Shown here: piece by piece, positions 33,886-45,410 of the stretch | Numbering within the stretch: position 1 is the first letter of the stretch | Layout: each line of letters starts with the position of its first letter | Notes under the pieces: model-generated | The model's database searches: none | Seen by the model: the letters and a program-made list of their open reading frames with translations, nothing else | What the model was told of the DNA's origin: nothing | Assembly (NCBI GenBank): GCA_942486035.1 | Contig: CALNXK010000032.1 | Coordinates: forward strand, 3,633,501 to 3,697,500 | DNA: 64,000 nucleotides | DNA from: Porites lobata | Lineage: Eukaryota > Cnidaria > Anthozoa > Scleractinia > Poritidae | Direction: 5' to 3' | Made by a program: the position numbers and the translations under genes

Positions 33886-34995
33886 GCCTTTAAATGCTGT
33901 ATCATGCATGATGGAATATTCTGTTCTTGCCATCTGTTTATGCCATGGAAACACAATATATTATATAAAGCCAATGGTTAGGCTTCGTTTTTGCTAAGTG
34001 ACTGTAAATTTAGTAAGGCGCAATAATATGCCTGAGGCAAAACAGATTTTAAAAAATGCAGTTAATATTTAAACGTAATTTACTAATGGATCCAAGCAAT
34101 ACTGGTATTATGATAATGAAAACTTAATTTCTTCTCTCAAGGTAAGCTCAAGTTCAAGACACATGCTTAACCCTTTAAGCCCTAAGAGTGATGAGCATCA
34201 GATTTCTCTTTGTAATATCACAGCTTAATAAAACAGAGTGATCATGAGAATTAAGGATATGATCACACAAGATGAATCGAACTGATACTTCAACAAATTC
34301 TCCCCACTACTTCAATTGAAAACGTATAGGGATAACAAATGAGAATTTGAATTTTGATGTTAGGGTTTAAAGGGTTTAAGGTTAGTTTCTATTTTTCCGT
34401 TTGCTTCAGAGGCTAAAAGGACTGAGTAGTTAAACCAGTGACCATGATAATATTTTTCACTGTTTCTTGTATGATAGTAGACATATATGGCATAGTGACG
34501 TTGCCAGTGAGCTATTAAATTACGAACAAAAGAGAATAATAAATAGCTTCGTTAATATGCACAAAAATGAGCTTAATAAGGGTGAAATAGCAGTCTTTTT
34601 TTAGTAGAACTTGGATTTTAATCCTTAGTAGGATTCCGGATTCCTTGAGGTGTTTTCCGGATTCCAAAGCCCAGGATTTCAGATTCCACAAGCAAAAATT
34701 TATTGGGTTTCGGAATCACGATTCTATTACATGGGGCGAATAATAAATAGATTTTGTTAATATGCACAAGAATGAACTTAATAAGATTGAAAAAGCTGTT
34801 ACCAGTGCTCTCTCGAGTTGTTAGTTATTATAGCTAACCGTAATAAAGTTTGTTCAAAAAAAAGTTTAGTCGTCTTTAGTTTAGTGTTTAATCATTTCAA
34901 GAATTCTCTCTTCGACTTTAATAAACGTTAAAGATAACCAGCAGACTACAATCACAGCAAGTCTCGTGCGCAGATGTTTTCTCGGATGGGTTATA

Positions 34996-35166
34996 TAGTC
35001 ACCTCCCTTTATAATGGATACTTTAGGGACCTCCATTTAGTGTCCTCATTAGCAAGAGTCCGTTATAGCGGGAGTTTATTTCAGTCAAATGTCTGTACTA
35101 TATTTTTGGCCCTGGATTAAGCTGCTGTCCGTATTAACGGGGTGTCCGCAAGGCGGGAGTTGACTG
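34996..35166. mobile_element. pogo-like MITE with TA duplication
   Basis: Right end GGCGGGAGTTGACTG, left end a mutated complement (TAGTCACCTCCC). TA on both sides (34994-34995, 35167-35168). Interior has GTCCGTATTAACGGGGTGTCCG-like words typical of pogo-derived MITEs. 171 bp. Confidence 0.65.
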
Positions 35167-35472
35167 TAAATGTTCCTTTATTAAACCTAATAAATCCTTG
35201 CCTTCAATCGCCAATAAATGAAAAGCTAAATTTGCATCTTTATATTCTAAAGTAATCACCAGTTGCAATGATATACCAATTCAATCACTCATAAATTATA
35301 AATATCTTTGCTGCCACCACAAAACACTTAAACAAGTAAACAAGTTAAAACACCCGCAGTATAAGGCTATAGGTAATATCGTCTATGGCTACATATACAG
35401 AGATGCTCAGCTTTCTGTCCGTCGCTGTTTTGTGGTTCATTCGTTTAGTCTTTCGGATTGTATAATGTGCTG

Positions 35473-36185
35473 ATGGCAGCGTCATTGGTGCTGTCCAACT
35501 CGGACTTTTCGGCGAGCGTTTTTGAAACTCAAGATGGTACGTTACCAAATAAATAACACCTGCCATTTAGGACGGTTTTCCCATTTTGTGAATTTTTCTC
35601 CTTTATCTCAGCGCATAAATACTTCTGAGCAGCTAATATACGACAACAAGTTTAAGTTTAATGAACATGTAGAGTTTTTTTGTTTTGTTTAAAAATTTCT
35701 CAAACTCACAGTTTTAATGATTACAGTGAATAATCCCTGAAAAAGGCTTTAAAAAGTCCCCTTTTTTTAATTCAAGGTGCCTGATTTTAAAATTCCTTAT
35801 AATTATTATCATATTTTTTTTCTGCTTCTGGCAATACCTGCCTTTACCTCTTTTATTATAAAGATGGACCACTACAAGATAATTTCTAAATTATGCACCG
35901 GGTTCATGCTTGACTCAACCGTCTTATAATATATTCCTTCTCGCTTTGTTATTCTACTCGCAGACCATACTTTGGTTGGTTATACCATGAGTACTTCTAC
36001 CGTTGCTGACATTTTTGAATGTGACAAAAAATGCATCGGAAATAACGGCTGCAAGTCGTTTCATGTACATCCGGGTGCAGATATTACAAAACGCGTTTGT
36101 GAGCTAAACAACGTAACACGACCAGGGTGATGAAGCCGCGTGACTTTATAAAGAGGAAAGGATCTTCTTATTATGGGCATGTTAG
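35473..36185 (+). pseudogene. PAN/apple-domain gene fragment (relic of a gene B copy)
   Basis: Exon one (ATG at 35473, MAASLVLSNSDF, donor at about 35536) and the PAN exon 35964-36185 (STSTVADIFECDKKC...CKSFHVHPGADIT...VCELNNVTR). It is clearly paralogous to the gene B exons. Relative to gene B it has one extra base before the start that breaks the longer signal frame, and a frameshift at about 36120-36131, after which the normal C-terminal part of the PAN domain continues in another frame. No F5/8C exons follow before gene B begins. Cys pattern of the PAN domain is kept up to the break. Confidence 0.7.
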
Positions 36186-36505
36186 GTCGATTCCTCGTTA
36201 TGAAAAAGAAAATGCATTGCTATTTTCAAAAGTTTTTTCCTTTTGAAAGTGTAAAAAAGCCAAGGTATTTTACTTTGATAGAAAGTAAACGAAAGGGTAG
36301 GTGAATTGCATACTGAAACTGTTGGACTTCCCGTTTCTTTTTCTGGCATTCTAAACATTCTACCGGCTTATATTTTATAAAGTCAAAATAATTTACAAGT
36401 TGAGCGTTTGCAGATAGTAGTAGCGTGAAGGCTACGAATTATCGATTTGCTTAAGTTCATTACCTTTGCATCGTGGAAACAATATGCTAAAACTTCAGTC
36501 TACAG

Positions 36506-37236
36506 CACAGGCAGCCCAAACTCACGTTACGAGGGAATGGTGTAATGTATTTACATACCATAGGTGACGCGCCGGTGTCGCGTTACAGGCGACCGTTGAA
36601 AATATAAAAGACTTTGTATGAGAAATATATTTCTGAGATCTGCGAAAGTACGTCTGGCGTTCGTTCAGTACCTGTGACCACTGTTGCGCTTACCAACTAA
36701 CTCCTTTATGACAATTAGCACTTACACGACGAGAGCATTAGGAGGGCGGAAATGACACGTCAACTAGGCTCTTGCACTGTGAAAACGTGAGTCCTTGCAC
36801 CCGTCGTGTAAGTAGTCACAGGCACTGGACGAAAGCCAGACGTGACTCGAAGTCCGGCACAAATGGCTCGATTTGTTGGAGAAATTATGGATCTTTTTTC
36901 GAGCCGATCTCCCAGAGAGGAAGAGAGGAAGATGAGGTTTTCCTCTTGGGCTGGAGCTGAAAAATTTGCAGCAGATTTGAATTTCGTCAAAACAGTAAAA
37001 CGACAAACAGACACCAAAACGCAGTGGAATACATTGCAGGTAAGTCTTTTTTATCCATTTCATTTAAGAAAAAGTTACGTTTAGCGTCATTTAGCGTTCG
37101 CAGATCTCAGTAATATGTTTCTTATACAAAGTCTCTTATATTTCAACGGTCGCCTGTAATGCGACACCGGCGCGTTACCTATGGTATGTAAATACATTAC
37201 ACCCTTCCCTCGTAACCTGAGTTTGGGCCGCCTGTG
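36506..37236. mobile_element. Long-TIR element carrying an exon-like segment
   Basis: Inverted ends of about 147 bp: CACAGGCAGCCCAAACTC...AGGCGACCGTTGAAA...GAGATCTGCGAA against the complement at 37090-37236. Flanks TCTACAG (36499-36505) and TCTAGAG (37237-37243) may be a 7-8 bp duplication with one change. Between the ends lies 36863-37039, an ATG-started 59-codon open stretch ending exactly at CAG|GTAAGT. TIR length and duplication size suggest a Mutator-like mobiliser. Confidence 0.75.
36863..37039 (+). other. Exon-like open segment inside the long-TIR element
   Basis: Starts MARFVGEIMDLF, continues through an Arg/Glu-rich stretch (REEERKMRF) and ends QWNTLQ at a consensus 5' splice site, phase 0. 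No acceptor-side partner exon found in the element. It may be exon 1 of the mobiliser's own gene left after internal deletion, or a captured host exon. No family recognised. Confidence 0.4.
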
Positions 37237-37386
37237 TCTAGAGTCAAATGACGCGATATGCGACGGCATCCTTTGTGGGCGCGCAAATAGTCACGGGAGC
37301 CGTGGGCCGACGTAGATCAATAGGTGCAATTCCGTAATGGTGTTGGAAGAGTCTCTTTTTTTAGCCATCCCCATGCTAACCATGTG

Positions 37387-37407
37387 GCCGGTTTTCCGGG
37401 GGGGGGA

Positions 37408-37439
<32 letters not shown>

Positions 37440-37770
37440 CGCTGTGAAGGGTATGGTTTTTAAGCAGTTTACTCTAGGAAAGGGTATATAAATCAGACCG
37501 TTTGAGTCTAGAATAGGGTACCATTTTTCAGGAAACAGCTGATCAGTTGGTTGAAGATTTTATCTAGACTGGGGATTGTGGGAAAAGGATTTGTTTTGGC
37601 TAGACTGTGTTAGTGACCTCAGTAGTTTCTGGAAAAAAGCTACTCTAGGATAGGGGGGATTTGGGGAGTTTACTCTAGTATAGGGTAGCAAAATTCAGCT
37701 AAACTAGCCCTGGTATAGGTTAAGGGTTCCAGGGTCCCAGAAGCACATCCCCACCCAGAAATCCCCCCCC
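37387..37770. repeat. G-rich-ended repeat (TATATGGGCTATATAGG family), copy
   Basis: Begins CCGGGGGGGGGATACTGCC then ATATGGGCTATATAGGTATGTGCCGC and ends in CCCCCCCCGGGCCGG. Internally repeats CTCTAGTATAGGG-like words. Other copies: about 7353-7500 (partial), 50885-51322 (inverted) and 55436-55860. Confidence 0.65.
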
Positions 37771-38575
37771 GGGCCGGTTTTACATCGCTCGAGTTTTTTT
37801 TTGAACCAAATTGGTTGAACCAATATGCTGTTACCGCATAAGATACAGGCTCTGGTCAGGCGTATTTTAGCCAGTTGTTTGTGCTACGTGACTGCAATTC
37901 CGAAAGGAGTAATAACATGCCTGAGGAAAAAAAGGTGAATAAATAAAATATGCAATTACAATTAATAATTAAACCCAATTTACTAATGGAGCCAGGCGAA
38001 AAGTAAACAATTTTATTTCTTTAAAAACACGGCAATATCAAGCGCAAAAAACAGGAATACCGACATGTAAGAAACATACCTTAACATTAGTTTACAATAT
38101 TTCGATAGCTTCGAAAATAGTGGCTGACTGACATGCCTAAGTGCAAAAGTGTGGTTTAAGCGAACCCAGTAAGAACGAAATAGCTGTCACAAAAAGGCTT
38201 CTTTAATAGTTGTGAGCAATCATAGATAACGGCGGTGTATTGTTTACATAGGTGCTAATCTACAGACTGACAACAAGTTCTTCACAGTGAGTAATGCATT
38301 AAGGCGTATATAGGGACTGTTCACATATTGCTTTATTTTACCTTTTTCTTGCTCGTCTCAAGGAAAGACGCTAGTTTTGCAGGCTTACATCATTCGAATT
38401 AAATTTAGTGATAAAGCTAAAATCATGCATATGATACCTGACACAGTGAGTCTTAATTTTCTATTCAAACACGCATGAATTATAAATGACTTTGTTTCCA
38501 AAAGACTTTTACAGCTTAACAAATTAAAACATCAAGGCTACAAGAGTGATAAGTTTACCACCATCAGCTACAGGG

Positions 38576-41500
38576 ATGTTCAGTTTTCCACCCAATGATG
38601 TCTCGTGCACCGTTCCTTTGCTCTTTCGGATTGTTAATGTGCTGATGGCAGCGTCATTGGTGATGCCGAATTCGGACTTCTGTGCGAGCGTTTTTGAAAC
38701 TCAAGCTGGTAGGTAATATTGATAGTTGAAATGGTTCGCGGGGAAGTGAATTTTTGTTATTTAAGTGCTAGTTTAACTAAGGAGATTTAGTTTTTAAAGT
38801 CCAATTATTCTTAACAACTTTTCAAACTCATCATTTTCATTAATGGGTAGTATTACATCATAACGGATTTCCACAGAAACGAGTTAAATAAAAAGCAATT
38901 CCATTTTTTTTTCCAGTTGTCTAACGACAAAAATCTGTACACTGCTTAACCAAATGAACCAAATCAGAAGGTGCCACGTTGTTAGTGCTTCTTGATTTAA
39001 GCGCCGCGTTTGATACCGTGGACCACCGGATTCTCTTAGATCGCCTCCAGTTTGATTTTGGAATTTCAGGCTCTGCACTTAGTTGGATTGAATCGTACCT
39101 TTCTAACAGAACCCAGCACATCTCTATAAAATGAGTTCTATCGAGTAATTTTAATCTTAAATTTGGAGTTCCACAAGGCAGCTGTCTCGGGCCATTATTG
39201 TTTTCACTCTATGCTAGCAAACTTTTTAATATCGTCGAATCACATCTTCCTAATTCCCATTGTTATGCAGATGACACGCAACTGTATATCGCGTTTAGAT
39301 CAGGAAATGATTTAGAGAAGACCGCTGCTATAACTGCCATGGAATCATGTATTGCTGATATCAGTCAATGGATGCATTCGGATAAGTTAAAACTGAATTC
39401 GGATAAGACAGAATGTCTTTTGATTGGAACGCGACAGCAACTTCAGAAAGTCAGTAACATCAGTACCTTATCGGACGGGGACTCCTCCCAAATTGCTCCA
39501 TCTTGTGAAGTTCGAAACCTAGGAACCTGGTTTGATTGTAAAATGTGTATGCTAAGCTCATATCAACAAAACCTGCTCATCCGGTTTCTATTATCTTTAT
39601 AACATGCGTAGAATTAGGAAATATTTAAGTCGTTCAGTCACCGAATCATTAGTTCACGCTTTTATAAACAGTAACAGATTATTGTAACAGTCCACTATAT
39701 GACCTCCCGAATTCACATATCATGAAACTCCAACGGATACAGAATACGGCCGCAGCTCGGTTGGTCACCGCGCGCAACACCAAGATTCGGCCATGTTACA
39801 CCATTGCTTTTCCACCTTCATTGGCTTCCGATAAGTTACCGTATAAAGCTTAAGATTCTACTTTTGACATTTAAGTGCTTATATGGTCAAGCTCCTAATT
39901 ATTTAATTGATTTAATTATTATCAAAAAGCAATCCAGGTACTCTCTAAGGTCAAATGAGTCTATATTCCTCGAGTTACCAGGCATTAAGACCCATCTAAC
40001 TCTTGGCGATCGTGCATTCCAGTCAGCTGCACCTTATCCGGCTGGAATGTATTACCTTCGGCAGCTCGCAACATAATGGACACTTTTAAGACTGCTGATA
40101 AAACTCATTTTTTTAATTTAGCTTTTAAATAGATTTAATTGTTGGCTTTTATTGTAGTTTTTTAATTATTATTATTTATACTTTTTAATACTTTTTATTG
40201 TAGTTTTTAATAGTTTCTCATGCTTTAGTCACCTTTAACATAAATTTAATATAACAATATTGTAAAGCGCAACCGAATATATTCATATCGAGGTTTGCGC
40301 TATATAAATGTAAATTATCATTGATCATTAACCTAACCTTTACCTAAGTATCTCTAAGCACAATTATTTCTCAGTTTATCCTTTGTTTTCTAATCCGCCG
40401 GCAGACTTTTCTTTAGTTGGTCATGTAATGAATACGTCTACTGTTGCTAACAAGTTTGAATGTCACCAAAAATGCCTCGGAAATAGCAACTGCAAGTCGT
40501 TCAATGTCCATCCTACTGCGGATATTACAAAACGCGTTTGTGAGCTGAACAATCAGACAAGAGAGATGAAACCACGTGGCTTTATAAAGGGGAAAGGATC
40601 TTCTTATCATGGACATATTAAGGTCAGCACGTCTTTTTTGAAAATGAAGCCGACATTGCCATTTTTAAAACTGTCTAAGGAAAACCTAGTTAAAATGCTT
40701 GTGCATAGACCATTTGCGGTGTTTCCCGTTTCCAAAATGAATAATACGAATAGATTTTAACAGGTGGTACACATGACACGAAATACAAACATTTCATGTT
40801 CTCATACTGTATAAAAGACTTCTATATTTTGTCAGACCGCTTTTCAACTTCTTTTATATTTTAATAAAGATTAAAATTTTAGCATTTCTAGAACTTAAGA
40901 ATCCTTAATACATCTATCAGTAATACTTAAGCTCAATGACTTTTTGTTGCACGATGCTTTCCCTTAACTGTTTCATCATCATGGTTGCTGGTTGTTGCTA
41001 TGAAAAAGGCGGTGAAGACAAAAAGCAAACTGTGCTGTTTGTCATTTGAATTTGTTTCTTATAAGATTACCTGCCAAGATCTGTCCACCAACAGAAAGAA
41101 AGGAACTCCAAGTAAGTAACGCCGTTTGACTGTTTTATCTAAAAACTTCTTCATTTCTCCCATGTTTGCACCTTTTACTTTCAACTCTATCGGCGGAAAA
41201 ACTTCCCTACTAAAGGAAATCACTAAAATCTTTAACTCCTTGAGATAATTTCTTGTTCGCAGCATGCATGCCGGTAGGAGTAGCAAGCACAAGCAAGATA
41301 CCTGATGCTAAAATGACGGCAAGCACGTTCCACAGTGAACACTATTACCCATATTACGGCAGACTAAATGGCAGGAGGGGATATGGAGCGTGGTGTGCAA
41401 AGACCGCCACTGACAGAACAGACTACCTTCAAGTTGATATGGGTAAGGAGTACTCTGTTTGTGCGGTGGCAACACAAGGACATAAGAGTGGGAATCACTG

Positions 41501-42707
41501 GGTGACTAGCTACAAACTTCATTTTTCATCAAACGCAATCACTTGGAACACCTACAATGAAAATAATGTGGAAAGAGTAAGCTCATTAACTCTCTCAGTA
41601 TATTTTGTCTTTCTTACTATGCCTTTCTTTCTTCTTTTTTTTTACTCCCTCTTTTGTGATTTGTTGTGACTTTACAACCATGTGTTCTGATGCGCTTTAT
41701 AATGATATGACACAATTTGTAGTAATCTAAGCGGTGCTCCAATTTGTGAAAAGTTTTTCGTAATTCGTATTAAAGCCTAAAACCAAGGGGAGATATTGTT
41801 ATGGGAATGGCAGCATAAACACCAGTAATTGAAAAAAAAAAAAAAAAACTTTCCAATTTCATCAGTGACTTACCGGTGTACTTGTTGAAGTTAACGGTTA
41901 TTACAGTAATTAGGAACAAAAAAAATAGTAGAAATAAAAAAAAAGAATGATCCTCGCCCTTGTGAACGCAATTTATGTAATTGTTGACGCCACCATTACT
42001 CGTCGCTCGTTTGTGTTCGGTCAGTCGCGTGCTTAGGTTTCTGCCGGTTTCACCAATGTAAGAAGCCTGGCAGTCGCAGCATTTGATCTTGTATACTGCT
42101 CCCTGTCTGTCCTCTGGTTTGTCTTCGTCCTTGACATTATTAAGCAGTCGCAGTAAAGTGGTTATCGGTTTGTGTGCAACAAGTATATTGTAAGGTTGTA
42201 ATATACGTGCAATAGTTTCAGAGGCGCCTCTGATGTATAGGGCCAGAGTTGGTCTGAGTGTTGATTCCAACACTCAGACCAACTCTGGCCCTATACATCA
42301 GAGGCACCTCTGAAACTATTGCACGTATATTACAACCTTACAATATACTTGTATTAAAGCCGAGACTGACGAGTGAGGAACAATCGCGAAAATACTCTTG
42401 ACAAATTCACAACCATTCTAATGTAAAAAGTGTTGTTAATGTTATTTTTATGTGCTCTTTTTTTTTTTCATTGATATTATTCTGTGTCGTTTGTAGGTGT
42501 TCTCAGGAAACCAGGACAGAAACACTATTTTTTACTTTCAGTGATATTATTCTCTTTCGTTTGTAGGTGTTTCCAGGAAACCAGGATCAAAATACTGTTG
42601 TAGAACACTCACTCAGGCATAACGTGAAAGCCAGATTTGTTCGGTTTTATCCAGTTTCTCACTACTCTCATCCCTGCCTGAGGGTCGAAATATTTGTGCT
42701 TAAATAG
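38576..42707 (+). CDS. Gene B: secreted PAN-F5/8C protein (283 aa)
   Basis: Five exons with matching phases: 38576-38708, 40405-40622, 41066-41111, 41263-41576, 42567-42707; total 284 codons with stop. The N-terminus has a hydrophobic stretch (VPLLFRIVNVLMAASLVM) acting as a probable signal peptide. The PAN/apple domain has Cys pairs (FECHQKC, NCKSF, VCELNN). A 46-nt linker exon (starts ITCQDLSTNRKKG) was chosen because it is the only one seen that reconciles phase 0 of the PAN donor with phase 1 of the F5/8C acceptor; it is the least certain exon. The F5/8C domain (YLQVDMGKEYSVCAVATQG ... ARFVRFYPVSHYSHPC) closely resembles that of gene A. Probable extracellular lectin-like or adhesion protein. 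A 5' LINE sits in intron 1 and a Penelope-like fragment in intron 4. Confidence 0.7.
38970..40325 (+). mobile_element. LINE (L2/CR1-like) reverse transcriptase, 5'-truncated and broken
   Basis: Encodes, across several frames, LDLSAAFDTVDH (RT motif A region), FGVPQGSCLGPLLF, the catalytic YADDTQLYI, then LHWLPISYRIKLKI and the C-terminal LTLGDRAFQSAAP block. Stops and frameshifts interrupt it (about 39130, 39600-39800). The 3' tail is CGCTATATAAATGTAAATTATC. Lies in gene B intron 1 in the gene's orientation and is absent from the paralogous unit at 33985-36185. Confidence 0.85.
41985..42275 (-). mobile_element. Penelope-like element fragment (GIY-YIG region)
   Basis: Minus strand reads ETIARILQPYNILVAHKPIT, then DRQGAVYKIKCCDCQASYIG, ETGRNLSTRLTEHKRA: the linker and GIY-YIG endonuclease start (VYKIKC..C..SYIGET) typical of Penelope-like retroelements. 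Reverse transcriptase part absent. Its 5' part forms one arm of the hairpin at 42179-42352. Confidence 0.8.
42179..42352. repeat. 85-bp-arm hairpin within the Penelope-like fragment
   Basis: Arms 42179-42263 and 42268-42352 are inverted copies with one mismatch (GAGGCGCCTC versus GAGGCACCTC) and a 4-nt ATTC loop. Both arms encode the same part of the element on opposite strands. Confidence 0.9.
42427..42535 (+). pseudogene. Partial duplicate of the last gene B exon and its acceptor
   Basis: TGATATTATTCTGTGTCGTTTGTAG|GTGTTCTCAGGAAACCAGGAC repeats the real acceptor and exon start at 42543-42590 some 70 bp upstream. Splicing at 42497 would read VFSGNQDRNTIFYFQ and stop. Confidence 0.65.
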
Positions 42708-42784
42708 AAAACTGCGTAAAATCGAACTGTATATAAACACTATGGCTTGTAAAAGTAAACGTAAATTGTCTAGATTGCCCCGTG

Positions 42785-42990
42785 TAATAAAATCCGGATT
42801 CCGGAATGTCAGAAATTCTTGCTTGTGGAATCAGGAATCCTGGGCTTTGGAATACGGAATACAGCTCAAGGAATCAAGAATCCCATTAACCATTGGAATC
42901 CAGAGTCCAAAGTTTCACTGATAAAGACTGGTATCCAGCACATGGAATCTGAAATCCACGACGTGGTATTCAGAATTCAAGACTGTATTG
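42785..42990. repeat. GGAATCC-rich degenerate repeat after gene B
   Basis: Counterpart of 32765-32965; same order of words (GGAATCCTGGGCTTTGGAAT, AAGAATCCCATTAACCATTG). Confidence 0.6.
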
Positions 42991-43384
42991 GATTCCCTTC
43001 TTAAACATGCCTTCTTGTACTTTTATGCTTTCTGTATCAGTTATGCTTTTCGTTTTATTGCATTGGTCAAAATCAGCTTTGAAAAAGGAGCGTACAGAAT
43101 TGGTCAAACTTAGTTTTGGGTAATAGCTATGGCGCGTTTTCAGGGTCAAAAATAAGTGTGTAGTTACCACACAAACTGAGTTGCCAAATAAATGATTGTC
43201 TTAGATGATGATTGTCGCTTTGTGACCTGTTTTGACGTGCTGTCTTGCGATGGAATCCTTTCGTCCTGTCATGATTTTCAAATCCACACTTCTTACTCGA
43301 TTTGATTTGAGAATGGTTTATGTGCATGCATAATTACTTTAATTTGAAACCTTTTTGGAGGCTTTCTATGGAAAAAATAAAGGA

Positions 43385-43690
43385 ATTTCTTAAATACGAT
43401 TTTTTAAACTCACCCGCATTACTTTTGAAATCAATTATTTGCATCCTTACTTTCGAAGGATTATTCGATGATCAATTTCGTAAATACGTGTTTTTTTAAA
43501 CCATCATTACTTCTGAAATCTGTTTGCATTCTTACTTGAGAATTACGTAGCAGTAGGATTATTTTATGATGAAACCATAAGAAACAATTTCTTAAAGACA
43601 TTTTTTTTTCAAATCGTCCGTTACTTTTGAAATCCGTTTGCATGCTTACTTGCAAAATACGTAACGGGAGGATTATTTGATAAAAGAAAT
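43385..43690. repeat. Minisatellite, about three units
   Basis: Three diverged units of roughly 100-120 bp share CATTACTT(T/C)TGAAATC, TTTGCATNCTTACTT, and AGGATTATT(C/T)GATGA. Non-coding. Confidence 0.65.
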
Positions 43691-44159
43691 GAAGGATCCT
43701 TTTTTACATGGGGATTTCGACTCCATGGATATGTTTACCCGCGTCACTGTCGAAAACGCGCTATTGTGCTTCACTACACCCAACACGAAACGCGACTCAG
43801 TGACTCCCAAAATGACTTTTGAATTCGCTTTCGCTGCACAACAGAATGACTTGCGAACTTCTACACAAAAAGGACCGAAAACTCCTCCCAGTGTCTCCGG
43901 GTCATCGATCAAAAATGGCCGCTCGTCGTCCTTGATCGTTCTTCTTAGAAATGAACTTGACACCTGAGCGATCGCATTTCTTGCAAAACTTTCGTCTACA
44001 CCTAATAGATCTTTCGAGAAGATTGGAACGGGATGTTAATGAAGGTGTTACTGACTATGTGTTGTTTCGGTCGCACCAAGCTTCGCTGATATCATTTGTC
44101 AAGGCTGGCAGCCAGTGTGGATTTAGATGTATTCAACGAAGTTCAAACCGCTATCCTTG
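43691..44159. other. Open on both strands, no recognisable product
   Basis: Both strands are open for about 96 codons at 43673-43967. Neither translation shows a known domain. Confidence 0.3.
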
Positions 44160-44470
44160 TCCAAAAGGGACAATATATCAAGATTTATTTATATACATCA
44201 AGATAGATTTATATATATCAAGTTTCATATATCAGTGTTAAGACTAATTTACATACATCAAGATGTAAATTTATCTAAAACAAGATTTAAATATACATAT
44301 CAACATTTACACACGCGTATCAAGATCCGCATAAGAGTACATCATATGAAAGTAATATTTATCAAGTTCCGCTTACGTACAGCAAGATTTGCTCGTACAA
44401 GATCACACACACGCACATCGAGATTCTCACACATTTACATCAAGATCCACATATACATCAGCGTACTTAA
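44160..44470. repeat. Degenerate (TACATCAAGAT)n tandem repeat
   Basis: TATATCAAGATTTA, TACATCAAGATAGA, TACATCAAGATGTA, TATCAAGATCCGC, ACATCGAGATTC, ACATCAAGATCC recur at 15-40 bp spacing. Confidence 0.6.
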
Positions 44471-45410
44471 CCTGTTTCACCCTTTTATCTAGTTGTCGGT
44501 TTTTTTTTTACATACAGGGAAAAGTTCAGTGTATTTGTTTAGTATATATTATTCTTTATCCTTTAGTATTACATAATAGTAACTAAAGACATTCAGCGGT
44601 ACTTACAGTTTTGGAATGTGGACTTGAGGAGTAGTCTTGAGGTTTTGCCAGGTAAAAGATAAAAAGGAAGATCCCGAACTTTGTCCATAACATAACAACA
44701 CGTAAAAAAAGTGATAACCGCAAAGCCTTACGACCAATGAATATTTTACAACGATTATCGACCGAGGCGAAATCAAAGTTTAACAATAAACAACACAACA
44801 AGTAAGCTCGGTCTACGTGTGGTCTCCTCTCCAAAATCACCCCAAATTCAGTGTAGACACATCCTTATCGCAAGCATTGTTTGCCGTGCTACTGTTACTC
44901 CGCAAAAGGTTTACACCAGAACTGACAGAAAGTTTCGGGTAAACAGGCTTTCCGTCGGAAACTTCTAGCCGCTTACGGCGGAAAACCACGAGCCCACAAA
45001 GTAAGGTAACGTTTGCGGTCTTAAATCAGTTTCAACGTGGTGGGGGGGAATGGTTTCCTCTTTCGTAATTTACGTAAACGCCTGAGAGCAAACAAGGACC
45101 TTTCTGTTGCGGCATAAAAAACAACGACGCGTCACGAGTTACATAAAATCCAGCATAAATCTATTCAAGTTGTTGCTGAAGGAATCGGGCTGGAAAACTA
45201 TTTAATAAGAAATGTAGCGGCTCTTCGCAACTTTCAATGCAATGTTTGTCTGAGAAAAATTAAAACACTTTGCCGTCACGCACTCTTTGAATTTCTATCA
45301 GGACTGAATTGGATCCAGCGGAGCACACAAAAGAACGCTGGTGGCGGGGAAAGAAGAGCTGAACTTCGAAGATCTGCAAGAAGGCAAAAGTAAGTTCCTG
45401 GCGGTTTTAT
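44471..45410. other. Intergenic, nothing recognised
   Basis: No gene, RNA or repeat structure could be supported here. Confidence 0.4.

Larger units (their letters stand above)
33985..36185 (+). repeat. Segmental duplication, unit I (decayed gene B 5' region)
   Basis: Collinear with 37885-40622: shared words include ATGCCTGAGG, TTTACTAATGGA(T/G)CCA, CATAAATTATAAAT-like, GTGCTGATGGCAGCGTCATTGG and the PAN exon. Unit II differs by a LINE insertion at 38970-40325 and small indels. Confidence 0.7.

Noticed and set aside
42497..42535. Upstream AG as the true start of the last gene B exon
   Set aside because: It reads to a stop after 15 codons and loses the F5/8C end; the downstream acceptor at 42567 gives an exon of the same 141 bp as gene A.
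43673..43967. Paired 96-codon frames on opposite strands as a gene
   Set aside because: Neither has a recognisable domain or splice context; chance openness of a low-stop stretch is enough.
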